From assembly GCF_016908465.1 (NCBI RefSeq), contig NZ_JAFBDY010000002.1, forward strand, positions 186,001 through 250,000: a stretch of DNA of 64,000 nucleotides, in the 5' to 3' direction. Of the stretch, positions 52,792 to 62,474 are shown piece after piece; the first letter of the stretch is position 1; each line of letters starts with the position of its first letter. The position numbers and the translations under genes are program-made. The notes under the pieces were generated by a model. It was not told the DNA's origin. It worked only from the letters and a program-made list of their open reading frames with translations, and searched no databases. Source of the DNA: Lysinibacillus composti. GTDB lineage: Bacteria > Bacillota > Bacilli > Bacillales_A > Planococcaceae.

Positions 52792-54864
52792 CTAATTCTT
52801 AATGCTTTCTTGATGAATACATGTTTCATATACAAGAGCAATTGCATGAACCCGGTCAGAGACGTTTAGCTTTGATAGTATATTGGTAATATGATTTTTC
52901 ACTGTATGTTCACTTATGACTAAGTGCTCAGAAATCTCTTTATTACTTAAACCATCTACGATTAATCTAAAGACATCTAACTCTCGATTTGAAAGTGAAT
53001 TTTCTATTTTTATTTGGTTAATTGCATGTTTTAAAATATCTTTATTTACCCCGATTTCTACATCAGGTTTTGGTTTGCTTGTGTGTTCAACTGCAGCGTT
53101 CGTTTTTGGTTGCTCCGCCGCTCTTTGTTCCCCATAAGCTGATAAGAATTTTATGAAATCTTCAGGTTTTAACGGCTTACTATAAATATAGCCTTGTACC
53201 TCATTACATTGGAATTCTGTTAAAAGTTTTAGTTGATCGAGTCTTTCAACACCTTCTGCAATGACCTTCATGTTCAATTGTCGTGCCAGCCAAATAATTG
53301 ACTCAACTATGACTCGACTATTGTTTTCGTTACTCGCCAAATCTTGAATAAATGAATGGTCAATCTTAATCGTATCGAATGGGAATTTTTTTAAATAAGT
53401 TAATGATGAATAACCTGTTCCGTAATCATCAAGGCTAATCATGATTCCCATTTGCCGTATTTGAGTTAATGTTTGAGAAACAATGGCTTCATTCCCTAAA
53501 ATGGCAGTTTCCGTAATTTCAATTTCAATTAGTTCAGGGGCTATTCGAGCATCGTGTAAAATTGTTTGAATTTGGTCAATAAAATTCCGTTGTACGAAAT
53601 GCTGAGCTGAGAAATTAATGGCGATTCGCATTGAGGGCAAGCCCAACTCTTTCCAACGATTGATTTGCTCGCAAACGCTTTTAAGAACCCATTCGTCGAT
53701 TTCAAGAATAAGGCCCATTTCTTCAGCAATCGGAATAAATTCCTCAGGTGAAACTGGTCCCCATTCTGGATGGTTCCAACGTAATAATGCTTCGGCACTC
53801 ATGACTTTACCACTTTCAATATGTACCCTCGGTTGATAAACAAGTGAAAATTCGTTTCTTGCGATGGCTTTCCTCAAATCATTTTGCATGAGGAATGTGC
53901 GGTAGGATTGGATGTTCATGCCCGTATGGAACACTTTATATTTGTTTTTCCCTTGTTCTTTCGCACGGTAAAGTGCAGCATCTGCATTTTTAATAATCGT
54001 ATTAGAATCATCGCCATCATATGGGAAGACGGCTAATCCAATGCTCGTCGTAATATAAAATTCGTACTGATTAATAAGAAATGGTGCTTTAAATGCATGT
54101 AAGATGTTCTCCGCAACTTCTAAAGAACCCTCTCGGTCAGTATTAGGTAATAAAATGATAAACTCATCCCCACCTGCGCGGGCTACAAAGTCACCTTCTC
54201 GAACGATTGATGATAATCTTTTTGATACTTCTATTAGTATACGGTCTCCCATTAAATGACCAAGTGAATCATTGACATATTTAAATCGGTCTAAGTCGAT
54301 GAAAAGAATACCGAGTGATTTATTTGCAGCTTTTGCTCTATGGATATTGGTAACTAACTGTTCATTTAGCATCCTACGGTTTGGTAAGCCCGTTAACCCA
54401 TCATGAAAGGCCATATGTTCGATTACCTTATTTTTTTCTTCAAGAGCATTTGTTTGTGCTTGTAACTGTTGACGTAACCGATACATTTCTACAAATCTTT
54501 CAACCTTTGATTTTAAGATCATCGGGTCAAAAGGCTTTAAAATATAATCAATTGCCCCAACAGAATACCCCATGAAAATATGCTCTGAATCCATATTATT
54601 TGCAGTAATAAATAGAATCGGGATATTTTTTGTTTTCTCTCGTGCCTTAATAATTTTGGCCGTACTAAAGCCATCCATTCCTGGCATTTGAACGTCTAAT
54701 AAAATGACAGCAAAATCATATTTTAATAAATGTTTAAGCGCTTCTTCCCCAGATTGAGCTTTAATTAAATGATATTCTTCTCTTTCGATAATCGCTTCTA
54801 ACGCAAGTAAATTTTCGGGTCGATCATCGACTAAAAGAATATTTACCTTCCCCTCATTTTCCAT
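52792..54864 (-). CDS. REC-GGDEF-EAL-LuxR fusion protein
   Basis: Receiver domain at the N-terminus (acceptor D57 in VILLDVQMPGMDG; KPFDP), then a GGDEF domain with an intact active site (ARAGGDEFIILLP) and an inhibitory site REGD five residues before it. Next an EAL domain with all the catalytic positions (AEALLRW, NFSAQHF, EITETAIL, DDYGTGYSSL, KIDHSFI, AEGVE). It ends in a LuxR-type helix-turn-helix (LSNRELDVFRLIVDGLSNKEISEHLVISEHTVKNHI). So it can be phosphorylated, can make or degrade cyclic-di-GMP and can bind DNA. ATG at 54864 is preferred (GGAGAG seven nt upstream) over 54879. It follows directly upstream of the hybrid kinase, which is its likely partner. Confidence 0.93.
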   Translation of the reverse strand: MENEGKVNILLVDDRPENLLALEAIIEREEYHLIKAQSGEEALKHLLKYDFAVILLDVQMPGMDGFSTAKIIKAREKTKNIPILFITANNMDSEHIFMGYSVGAIDYILKPFDPMILKSKVERFVEMYRLRQQLQAQTNALEEKNKVIEHMAFHDGLTGLPNRRMLNEQLVTNIHRAKAANKSLGILFIDLDRFKYVNDSLGHLMGDRILIEVSKRLSSIVREGDFVARAGGDEFIILLPNTDREGSLEVAENILHAFKAPFLINQYEFYITTSIGLAVFPYDGDDSNTIIKNADAALYRAKEQGKNKYKVFHTGMNIQSYRTFLMQNDLRKAIARNEFSLVYQPRVHIESGKVMSAEALLRWNHPEWGPVSPEEFIPIAEEMGLILEIDEWVLKSVCEQINRWKELGLPSMRIAINFSAQHFVQRNFIDQIQTILHDARIAPELIEIEITETAILGNEAIVSQTLTQIRQMGIMISLDDYGTGYSSLTYLKKFPFDTIKIDHSFIQDLASNENNSRVIVESIIWLARQLNMKVIAEGVERLDQLKLLTEFQCNEVQGYIYSKPLKPEDFIKFLSAYGEQRAAEQPKTNAAVEHTSKPKPDVEIGVNKDILKHAINQIKIENSLSNRELDVFRLIVDGLSNKEISEHLVISEHTVKNHITNILSKLNVSDRVHAIALVYETCIHQESIKN

Positions 54865-55033
54865 CAAAAAGCTCTCCATCCTTTATGTAAAAATATTATT
54901 TTAACGTTCTATAATAATACCATACTCAATTTTCAATGAGGAGTAATTTAGTAATATTTACACCAAGGTAAATTTTAACGGAAATGAGTACAAAGTATCA
55001 TAACTGTTTCATTAGAAAGATAGATTCATATGA

Positions 55034-55075
55034 AATTTCTGATTGCGAACTATTTTTTTATCACAATCAGAAATT
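55034..55075 (-). terminator. Hairpin after the PAS-EAL-PilZ gene
   Basis: AATTTCTGATTG (55034-55045) pairs with CAATCAGAAATT (55064-55075); U tract on the minus strand is weak. The 214-nt gap 54880-55093 holds no gene. Confidence 0.55.
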
Positions 55076-55093
55076 AACTGACTTACTAGTGAG

Positions 55094-58048
55094 CTATGCG
55101 ATACGATTCGCCTTTCTTAAATAGCAGAACTTATCGTCTTGAATAAAACTGCATCCTGGTATATATGCATTTTTTTTCAGTTGGAGTGTTAATTGATTCA
55201 GAATTTTTATAAGTTCATCTCGTTCCTTTTCAGTAATGATAAATTGCACACCATATTGGAAGAATCCATCTTTCACTTCTTGTTTCCAAACGACATGACC
55301 ATTCATAGTAATCTGCTTTTCCAAGATTGTTGTTTCAAATTGATAGATGATATCCGGTCTTACAGGTAACTGAATTGTAGAGAGGAATCTTAACCCTCCA
55401 GCACTTATATTTTCAATCACTACTTCTGTCTTCCCTAAGTTTACGTTTTTCCCTTGAAATGAAGTTAATGTCATATCGGAGCTTAAAGGAAATAGTAAAT
55501 CAACTCTGTAAAATTCTCTTCGGTCTTCCATTGCAACATGTCCACTGAAGTGTGCTGGTTTAAGAATCACTCTTTTTAACATAACCTCTAGTTTTTCGAC
55601 GGGCACTGGTTCACTAAATAAATAACCTTGAATTTCACTGCATTCTTGATTCCTTAAAAATTCAAACTGCTCGATTGTTTCTACACCTTCTGCAACGACA
55701 GTCATCTCTAATCCTTTTCCCATAAAAATGAGTGACTTGATAATCATTTCAATATTTGGTTCAGATATACGTTGAATAAATGATTTATCAATTTTGATCG
55801 TATCAATTGAAAAGTCTTTCAGGTGAGTTAAAGATGAATAGCCAGTCCCAAAATCATCAAATGCTAATTTAACGCCTAACTCTTTTAAGTATTGAAAAGC
55901 AAATTCTACTTCTTTTTCATAATGTAATAAAGTTGTTTCGGTAATTTCAAATTCCAATAAAGAAGGATCTATATCATAGGTATTGAGTGAATTAAGTAGT
56001 ACTGGAAGCCAATCACTTTTTAAAAATCTTTGAGACGTCACATTGATTGAAATTGGAACAACATGAAGTTTTTCACTTTTCCATTTTGCTATCGTTTTAC
56101 AAACATTTTCTAAAACCCAATTACTAATTTCATTTATGAAACCACTTTCTTCCGCTATCGGAATAAATTCCCCTGGTGATACAAGACCCCATACAGGGTG
56201 CTGCCAACGAATTAATGCTTCTGCACCGACAATTCTGCCCGTACTTGTTTCCACACGTGGTTGGAAATAAAGGATCAGTTCATTATTTTCGATTGATTTG
56301 CGTAGATCTCTTTCTAATTCATAATGCTTAAATGAATTAATACTAATCGTTGGCGAGTATATATGGTACGTATTTTTTCCAAGGGCTTCTGCACGTTTTA
56401 AAGCAGTATTTGTATTATGAAGCAGTTCTTCACGAGTACCGCCATTCGAAGGGTAATTGCTAATACCAATACTCACATTAAGATACAATTCATAGCCATC
56501 GACTATTAAAGATTCTTGGAAACTATCAATCATTGATTTGGCAAGAATTTCAGCAAAATTGGTTTCGTTGGTGTTCGGTAAAATCAGTCCGAATTTACCT
56601 CCACTTATTCTTGCAAAGTAATAGGTTCCATTAATCAATGAATCAATTCGATTAGAGAAATGTTGTAATAATTGATCGCCTATTATGTGACCTAGTGAGG
56701 AATTGATATTTCTAAATCGGTCTATTTGGATATACAAAATGGAAAATGGTTTGCTTACTTCAATTAATGAATCAATTTTTTCAATGAAGCTTGAACGATT
56801 CGGTAATCCAGTTATTGCATCATAATATGCTAAACGGTTAATCTTTTCCTCATATTGTTTTTTTTCTGTTATATTTGTGAGAATTCCATCTGTTCGAATT
56901 AATTTCCCTTGATGATCGAAAACACTCACTGTTTTATCTTGTACCCAAATAATATCGCCATTTTGGTGAAAAATACGATATTCAATATTAAAGCTTTTTC
57001 CTTCAAGTATTTTTGAATATTGTTGTTGGTAATATTCGTGATCATCAGGGTGAATCAATTGATCCCATGCTTCTCTTTCATAGAATCCCTCAGCTGGTAA
57101 TCCAGTAATTTCGGTAATACCGGGTGAAACAAAAATCACCTTGTTGTTTACAACATCAACTGAACGAATTCCAAGGGGTAAATTATCATAGATATGATTG
57201 ATTCTCGATTCCGTTTCACGGAGCTTTTTTTCTGCTAATTTTCTTTTAGTTATATCTTGTGTGTTTCCGATTAGTCGGACTGCTCGACCAAACTCATCAA
57301 GAACAACTTCTACATTTTCAGATACATATATTACAGAATTGTCTTCACGTAAGATTCGAAATTCAATATCATAGCTTTTACCAAATTGAATGGATTGATT
57401 GAGTAATTTACGATAACGTTTTTGATCTTCTGGATGAACATACTTTAACCCTTCGGTAAGTTTTAATGAGTACGACGCATTACTATTTCTTCCAGTTAAT
57501 TCATAAAGTTGCTTTGACCAATAGATGGAATCGCTTTCGATATCGTAATCCCATGAACCAATCTTTCCGCTCTTTTGCGCCATTTCAAATTTGTTTACAA
57601 TTTCTTGCATTTTTTCTTCATGCTTTTTATGCTTCGTAACATCCAATGCAATTCCATAGACAGCTAATGTTTCCATCTCTTCACTTAATAAAGGAACAAG
57701 TGTGAAATCAAGATGAATTAAACTTCCGTTAGATAGATAAACTGAATCCTTAAAATTTTGAGCTTGTCCCTTTAAAGCCATTTTAAAATGGGAATTAAAT
57801 GTCGATTGTTTCATTGTGTTTGAAAATTCCGAGACAACTTTACTTTCATTAAATTGAAAAGTACGGATCAAGGATGGATTAAATAAACATAATTGACCGT
57901 TTAAATTTAATGTAAATACAGCTTCAGGATGTGGATGAAATAAAGTTGAGAAAATGGACTTATTTATAAAGGTATGACTTTTGAGAGAAGGAATGGAAGA
58001 CTGTCCATTCTCTTCTCTTTTTGACTTTGGAAAAAATAAAAAGCTCAT
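55094..58048 (-). CDS. PAS-GGDEF(degenerate)-EAL-PilZ protein
   Basis: About 984 residues. Three PAS/PAC modules (for example NPSLIRTFQF..., KIGSWDYDIESDSIYW, YDNLPLGIRSVD) precede a GGDEF domain whose signature is broken (ARISGGKFGLILP, with K for D and F for E), so cyclase activity is unlikely. An EAL domain follows with complete catalytic residues (AEALIRWQHP, SINVTSQRF, EITETTLL, DDFGTGYSS, KIDKSFI, AEGVE). A PilZ domain ends it (DRREFYRVD and ENISAGGLRF), which binds cyclic-di-GMP. ATG at 58048 (MSFLFFPKS) is chosen, seven nt after GGGGGGG. Likely a phosphodiesterase whose output is tuned by the ligand it destroys. Confidence 0.93.
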   Translation of the reverse strand: MSFLFFPKSKREENGQSSIPSLKSHTFINKSIFSTLFHPHPEAVFTLNLNGQLCLFNPSLIRTFQFNESKVVSEFSNTMKQSTFNSHFKMALKGQAQNFKDSVYLSNGSLIHLDFTLVPLLSEEMETLAVYGIALDVTKHKKHEEKMQEIVNKFEMAQKSGKIGSWDYDIESDSIYWSKQLYELTGRNSNASYSLKLTEGLKYVHPEDQKRYRKLLNQSIQFGKSYDIEFRILREDNSVIYVSENVEVVLDEFGRAVRLIGNTQDITKRKLAEKKLRETESRINHIYDNLPLGIRSVDVVNNKVIFVSPGITEITGLPAEGFYEREAWDQLIHPDDHEYYQQQYSKILEGKSFNIEYRIFHQNGDIIWVQDKTVSVFDHQGKLIRTDGILTNITEKKQYEEKINRLAYYDAITGLPNRSSFIEKIDSLIEVSKPFSILYIQIDRFRNINSSLGHIIGDQLLQHFSNRIDSLINGTYYFARISGGKFGLILPNTNETNFAEILAKSMIDSFQESLIVDGYELYLNVSIGISNYPSNGGTREELLHNTNTALKRAEALGKNTYHIYSPTISINSFKHYELERDLRKSIENNELILYFQPRVETSTGRIVGAEALIRWQHPVWGLVSPGEFIPIAEESGFINEISNWVLENVCKTIAKWKSEKLHVVPISINVTSQRFLKSDWLPVLLNSLNTYDIDPSLLEFEITETTLLHYEKEVEFAFQYLKELGVKLAFDDFGTGYSSLTHLKDFSIDTIKIDKSFIQRISEPNIEMIIKSLIFMGKGLEMTVVAEGVETIEQFEFLRNQECSEIQGYLFSEPVPVEKLEVMLKRVILKPAHFSGHVAMEDRREFYRVDLLFPLSSDMTLTSFQGKNVNLGKTEVVIENISAGGLRFLSTIQLPVRPDIIYQFETTILEKQITMNGHVVWKQEVKDGFFQYGVQFIITEKERDELIKILNQLTLQLKKNAYIPGCSFIQDDKFCYLRKANRIA

Positions 58049-58083
58049 TGTAATCCCCCCCAAGAATTTCTTTTTTCTTCTTG

Positions 58084-60870
58084 TTACATCGTGAAAGTAT
58101 TTCCTCCGCGGTCTTTTGATTTATAGAGATTTTCATCTGCTATTTTAAACAGTTCTTCAACGTTCGTTGTCGGTGACAGATAAGTTGCAACTCCAATACT
58201 TGCTGTAAGTCTTATTTCATGACCTTTTATATACATTGGCTCTTGCATCACATTTACTAATCTTTTGGCGATGTCGCTGATAACTAAAGAATTTAGAGCC
58301 TCGGGTATGATAACCGTGAACTCATCTCCCCCTACCCTACTTACGGTATCTTTTTCTCTTAATGAGGATTGAATTCTCCGAGCAAATTCCTTAATGACTT
58401 CATCTCCCATATCGTGACCAAGTGTATCGTTAATTGTTTTAAACTTATCGCAATCAACTACCATTAAGGCTGTTAATTTTCCTGTTTGGTTACTCATCAT
58501 CATCGCTTGTTCGAGTCGTTGATTGAACATCCGTCGGTTTGGTAGTCCAGTTAAATAATCGTAATAAGCCATTTTTTTTAGCTTTGTTTCTTTTTGTGTT
58601 ATTTCAGTTATGTCATCTGATATGACAATGATTTTTTCAATTTCTCCCTCTTCTGTTATAAGTGGGATGAAACGTGTGTTAAGTAATATAGAATAACCAT
58701 CCTGATGTAGATGTTGAATAACAACATCTTTAGATTGTTTAGACAGTTTAATTTCTTCTAATATTTCCATAGCCTTTTTGGTGTCATCTGGATGAATGGT
58801 CGAACTAATTGATTGACCAATGACATCACGAATTTTGTAGCCCAATGTGACTTCCATCGATGGTGACGCATAGATGATTTTCCCTTTGTGGTTAAGGAAT
58901 TTAATAATACTCCTTGAATTCTCAACGATCAGACGGAAGCGTTCTTCACTTTCCCGTAATGTTTTTTCTGCTCGCTGCTTTTGAGTAACATTGCGGAGCA
59001 TGACAACAACAAAATCTTGTCCCTTTTCCCTAAATGTTGCAGTAGTTGTTTCTAGTAATATTTTTTCACCTTCTAAAGTGAGATAAGCTTCAACTGCTAA
59101 TTCGCCTCTTTTTCCTTTTTCAAGGGCATCTTTTACCCGTTCAATTACTTGTCTTTTATAATCTGGATGAACAAAATCTATCACTGGTTTTCCAACAATT
59201 TGATTGGCCGCTTTTGCTTTTACTAATTCAAGTCCTGCCTGATTGATATACGTAATGATTTTTCCATTATGAATAATGAGCGGATCTGGTGAAGCTTCTA
59301 AAATTTTTCGATTTCTTTCTTCACTTTCAGTCAGCTCATTAAAAACTTTCTTTTCCTTTGTAATGTCCTTATATGTTGCAATCGCAAGTATTTCACCACG
59401 ATCACTTGGTCGATAAGTTGCCAAAACATCTATAATTGAACCGTCTTTTCGCTTACGTTTAGTTTCAAATTGTAGAATCTGTTTCTTTTCTTTTAAGTAA
59501 GTTAAAAGCTCGTATTTTTGAGTGATTTGACTATCTAGATAAAAATCATTCAGAGTCATATTTTTCACTTCTTTTGAAATCGAGAACATTTCAACAAATG
59601 CTGGGTTCGCTTTTATTATTGAACCGTTTTGTGAAAGCATAAAGATAGCATACGTTGAGTAATCCCAAACAAGTTCTAACTCTTCTTTTATCTCATTTAT
59701 TTCCATTGAAGCTTTCTTTTGTACTGTAATGTCACGCAAAATACTTGAAAAGGCAACTACTTCGTTGAATTCATTATAAATTGGAGATAATGTCACGCTT
59801 AAATCTAAAATTTCTCCCGACTTTGTTTGGCGTTGAACATGAATGTTTTGCACCTTTTTTCCTTGTTTAACTAATTGCATCAGTTCGTTTGTTTCTTCTT
59901 TCAACCAATCCGGGACAATTGGACTCATTTGATTGATCAGTTCCTCTTTTGTAAAGCCGAACATTGAAAGAAATGCTTCATTTACAAACTGAATACGACC
60001 GTGCACATTACTTAAGGAAATCGCATCAAAACTGTCATCTAAAAATGATTCAAATTGTTGCTTAATTTTATTAAGTTCTTCTAGTGTCGCTCTTTCTTTT
60101 GTAATATCTTTTGCAATACCATATATTCCGATAATCTCTCCATCAATCTCAATGGGAATATTTTTCACTTCAACAATAACTTCCTGTCCATTTTTGTGAT
60201 ACGCAACTGTCTCATACTTGACGTTATCTTTATCAATGGCTCTTTGAAAGTATTCATTTACCCGACTTAACTCTTTTTTAGGTATTAACTGATCAAAATG
60301 TGTTCCAACTAGTTCAAAGGGTGTGTAGCCGATTACTTGTTGCAATGCGTCATTTCCTTCTAAAAAATAGCCTTCAGTATCGAGCATATAGACGGCATCC
60401 GAATTATTATCCAGTAAAGAGGTTAAGCGTTTTTCGCTCTTTTCAAATAGTCGCTTAGATTTTTGAAGTTCTTGCATTTTTTTGCTACGATCCGTCACAT
60501 CACGAACAACTGCTATAATATATTGTTGATGGTCGTTCATCATCGGCGTTAGTACTGTTTCGTAGATGGAATCCTCTCCATCTAACTCAGAAGTATCTTC
60601 AAAACGAACAACTTTTTTAAATTTTGCAGCTTTTAAATATTGTCGGTGAAGAAAATCTGCTTTATCTTTCGTTAGAACGTCGTGGAATGTTTTACCGACT
60701 ATTTCAACATCCGCGTTTAAATGTGAAGCGCCTAAGCTATTTGTAAACAGATATGTGAACGTCTTTTCTTTGACTTCAATGATATAAATAATATCTTGTA
60801 AGGATTGTATAGCATCTATAAGAATTTGGAAGAATTGTGAATCCCTTTGATTATGCATTTGGGTCAACAT
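58084..60870 (-). CDS. Multi-PAS diguanylate cyclase
   Basis: Six PAS modules in series (for example ILIDAIQSLQDIIYI, LLDNNSDAVYMLD, FLDDSFDAISLS, VWDYSTYAIFML, ILEASPDPLIIHN, IVENSRSIIKFL), linked by PAC segments, then a C-terminal GGDEF domain with an intact SRVGGDEFTVIIP and an inhibitory RxxD motif (REKD) five residues before it. No transmembrane helix, so it is cytoplasmic and senses internal cues. ATG at 60870 is chosen, four nt after GGAGG; a TTG and a further ATG lie one to three codons on. Its product is the counterpart to the downstream phosphodiesterase. Confidence 0.92.
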   Translation of the reverse strand: MLTQMHNQRDSQFFQILIDAIQSLQDIIYIIEVKEKTFTYLFTNSLGASHLNADVEIVGKTFHDVLTKDKADFLHRQYLKAAKFKKVVRFEDTSELDGEDSIYETVLTPMMNDHQQYIIAVVRDVTDRSKKMQELQKSKRLFEKSEKRLTSLLDNNSDAVYMLDTEGYFLEGNDALQQVIGYTPFELVGTHFDQLIPKKELSRVNEYFQRAIDKDNVKYETVAYHKNGQEVIVEVKNIPIEIDGEIIGIYGIAKDITKERATLEELNKIKQQFESFLDDSFDAISLSNVHGRIQFVNEAFLSMFGFTKEELINQMSPIVPDWLKEETNELMQLVKQGKKVQNIHVQRQTKSGEILDLSVTLSPIYNEFNEVVAFSSILRDITVQKKASMEINEIKEELELVWDYSTYAIFMLSQNGSIIKANPAFVEMFSISKEVKNMTLNDFYLDSQITQKYELLTYLKEKKQILQFETKRKRKDGSIIDVLATYRPSDRGEILAIATYKDITKEKKVFNELTESEERNRKILEASPDPLIIHNGKIITYINQAGLELVKAKAANQIVGKPVIDFVHPDYKRQVIERVKDALEKGKRGELAVEAYLTLEGEKILLETTTATFREKGQDFVVVMLRNVTQKQRAEKTLRESEERFRLIVENSRSIIKFLNHKGKIIYASPSMEVTLGYKIRDVIGQSISSTIHPDDTKKAMEILEEIKLSKQSKDVVIQHLHQDGYSILLNTRFIPLITEEGEIEKIIVISDDITEITQKETKLKKMAYYDYLTGLPNRRMFNQRLEQAMMMSNQTGKLTALMVVDCDKFKTINDTLGHDMGDEVIKEFARRIQSSLREKDTVSRVGGDEFTVIIPEALNSLVISDIAKRLVNVMQEPMYIKGHEIRLTASIGVATYLSPTTNVEELFKIADENLYKSKDRGGNTFTM

Positions 60871-61058
60871 GCAACCTCCGTTCAATCTGATCTTGTCGAT
60901 TTTAAATCTATTTCTGTCATAATTAATTATGTAATAATTGTCAGAACACTTATATCACCTATCCTTCTCATTTATGTAGGAATACATTCCTATTTAGGAG
61001 TTTTTTATGGTTATCGAACTAGGAGTTGAAATATGATTTGAAATAAAAAGAGCAATTT

Positions 61059-61240
61059 ATGAGAAGATTTTGGAGTGGCAGTAGTAAGTTATTCGGTTTC
61101 TGCGCTCGGGTGCACAATTTATGAACAACTTTTGGAGGGGGATAAATAAGTATAACTTTTACATGAGCAGCATTTTGGGTGGGGGTTATGAGCAAGGTTC
61201 TCCGATATTTGAGCACCTTTTGAGGTTGAACAGGTGCCCT
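61059..61240. repeat. Degenerate intergenic repeat with TTATGAGCAA units
   Basis: Between 61059 and 61218 at least five near-copies of a TTATGAGCA-like word occur: TTATGAGAAG, TTATGAACAA, ACATGAGCAG, TTATGAGCAA and TTTGAGCACC, each followed by a short G/T-rich run. The block lies in the 446-nt gap before gerC. It looks like a decayed array of small repeats, of a type that recurs between genes in related genomes. No gene is seen here. Confidence 0.55.
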
Positions 61241-61265
61241 TTAATAATCAATTTTTCTTAAAAAG

Positions 61266-61298
61266 AAAAAACACAAACCTTAACAAGTCTGTGTTTTT
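61266..61298 (-). terminator. Terminator of the gerA-gerC operon
   Basis: AAAAACACAAAC (61266-61277) pairs with GTCTGTGTTTTT (61287-61298) with one bulge; it lies just after the gerC stop codon on the minus strand and T/A-rich flanks let it work on either strand. Confidence 0.7.
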
Positions 61299-61316
61299 GT
61301 TTGTATAATAATGCGA

Positions 61317-62474
61317 TTATTTAGTGATTGTTTCTTCCAATTCTTTACGACCCGAGCTGATTTTTTCTAAAGTAAAATGAATTTGTATAGAATCTTCGTT
61401 TAATGGAATTTTGCCATCTTGATTTAATTGTTTCCAAAGTTTTACGTTTTTTCTATATAATTTTTCTGATAATCGGTAAACATCCACATCCAACTCTAAA
61501 CCAGCTTTATACGTTTCATTAATTTCTTTCTTTACTTGTTTTGCAATTACTTTTTTAATTTCTCGTTTTGTTATGTTACCTTGAAGGTCGTCTACTTTTC
61601 CGGAGGCTTTTACTATAATGTCAAATTTGACGTTATTGCCATTGATGATAGGTTTAATTTTAGTGCTAATATGACGTAACGAAACAGAAATATAATCATT
61701 CTCTTCACTATCTATATTTATGTTTGTTGTTATATTTGTTCTTATTGTTTTTTTGGACAACCATTGCAATCCGTTTGCTTGATCGCCTTTTATAAATCCT
61801 TTAAATTCTGACGGTGTTACGACAGCAAAGCCATCAAATTCTGTAATACTATCTGGACCTTGTGTTGTTTCCCATTTTTTCGTTAGTTTCACATAGGGAA
61901 TATTGGCATTATAACTGGGTTCTTGTAATCGAGTGATTACTTTACGTATACTCGTAAGTTCAATATAAGAATCTTGTTCAAACGTATTGAGGGGATCCCC
62001 TAATTTTGTAAGTGTAATCGCTCTTTCAAGTTGTGGGGTAGTTAATAGTAATTCTCTCAAATCACCATCAGTTGCATAAATCCAAGAATTATATCTTATT
62101 TCCGTTATTCGAGTAAAAGTATCAATAACCGAATTGAGATGCCCATTCTTCATTGCGTTTTCGCTTAAAAGAATAAAAGAAAAATGACCCCAATAAATTT
62201 CTGAATCCACCGAATTGTAAAGATTGAAAACCGCTTCATGAATATCTTTTCCTGTTCCATACCCTATTTCCGATTGTCTAACATCCTGATTTACTTGTTC
62301 AGATTTTGCAACGTTTGCAAAACTTATTAATTGAACATAAACTTCATATTTCCCCTCATTATAATCAATTCCCATACCAAAAGCGTAATACATCCTCTCA
62401 GGTTGCTTAGAATCCCAGCATCCAGATATGAAAATCGTGAAAATTAACAAGTATATTAACTTATTTTTTTTCAT
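61317..62474 (-). CDS. Ger(x)C family spore germination lipoprotein
   Basis: C subunit of a nutrient germinant receptor in the spore inner membrane. It has a lipobox ISGC with the WDSKQPER segment, the family motif of GerAC/GerKC proteins, then the long mixed alpha/beta body with GYGTGKDIHEAVFNLY and AYKAGLELDVDVYRLSEKLYRK near the end. 385 residues, normal. Its start overlaps the upstream subunit stop by four bases, so they are coupled. No GerB-type permease gene lies between or after them in the window. Confidence 0.95.
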   Translation of the reverse strand: MKKNKLIYLLIFTIFISGCWDSKQPERMYYAFGMGIDYNEGKYEVYVQLISFANVAKSEQVNQDVRQSEIGYGTGKDIHEAVFNLYNSVDSEIYWGHFSFILLSENAMKNGHLNSVIDTFTRITEIRYNSWIYATDGDLRELLLTTPQLERAITLTKLGDPLNTFEQDSYIELTSIRKVITRLQEPSYNANIPYVKLTKKWETTQGPDSITEFDGFAVVTPSEFKGFIKGDQANGLQWLSKKTIRTNITTNINIDSEENDYISVSLRHISTKIKPIINGNNVKFDIIVKASGKVDDLQGNITKREIKKVIAKQVKKEINETYKAGLELDVDVYRLSEKLYRKNVKLWKQLNQDGKIPLNEDSIQIHFTLEKISSGRKELEETITK

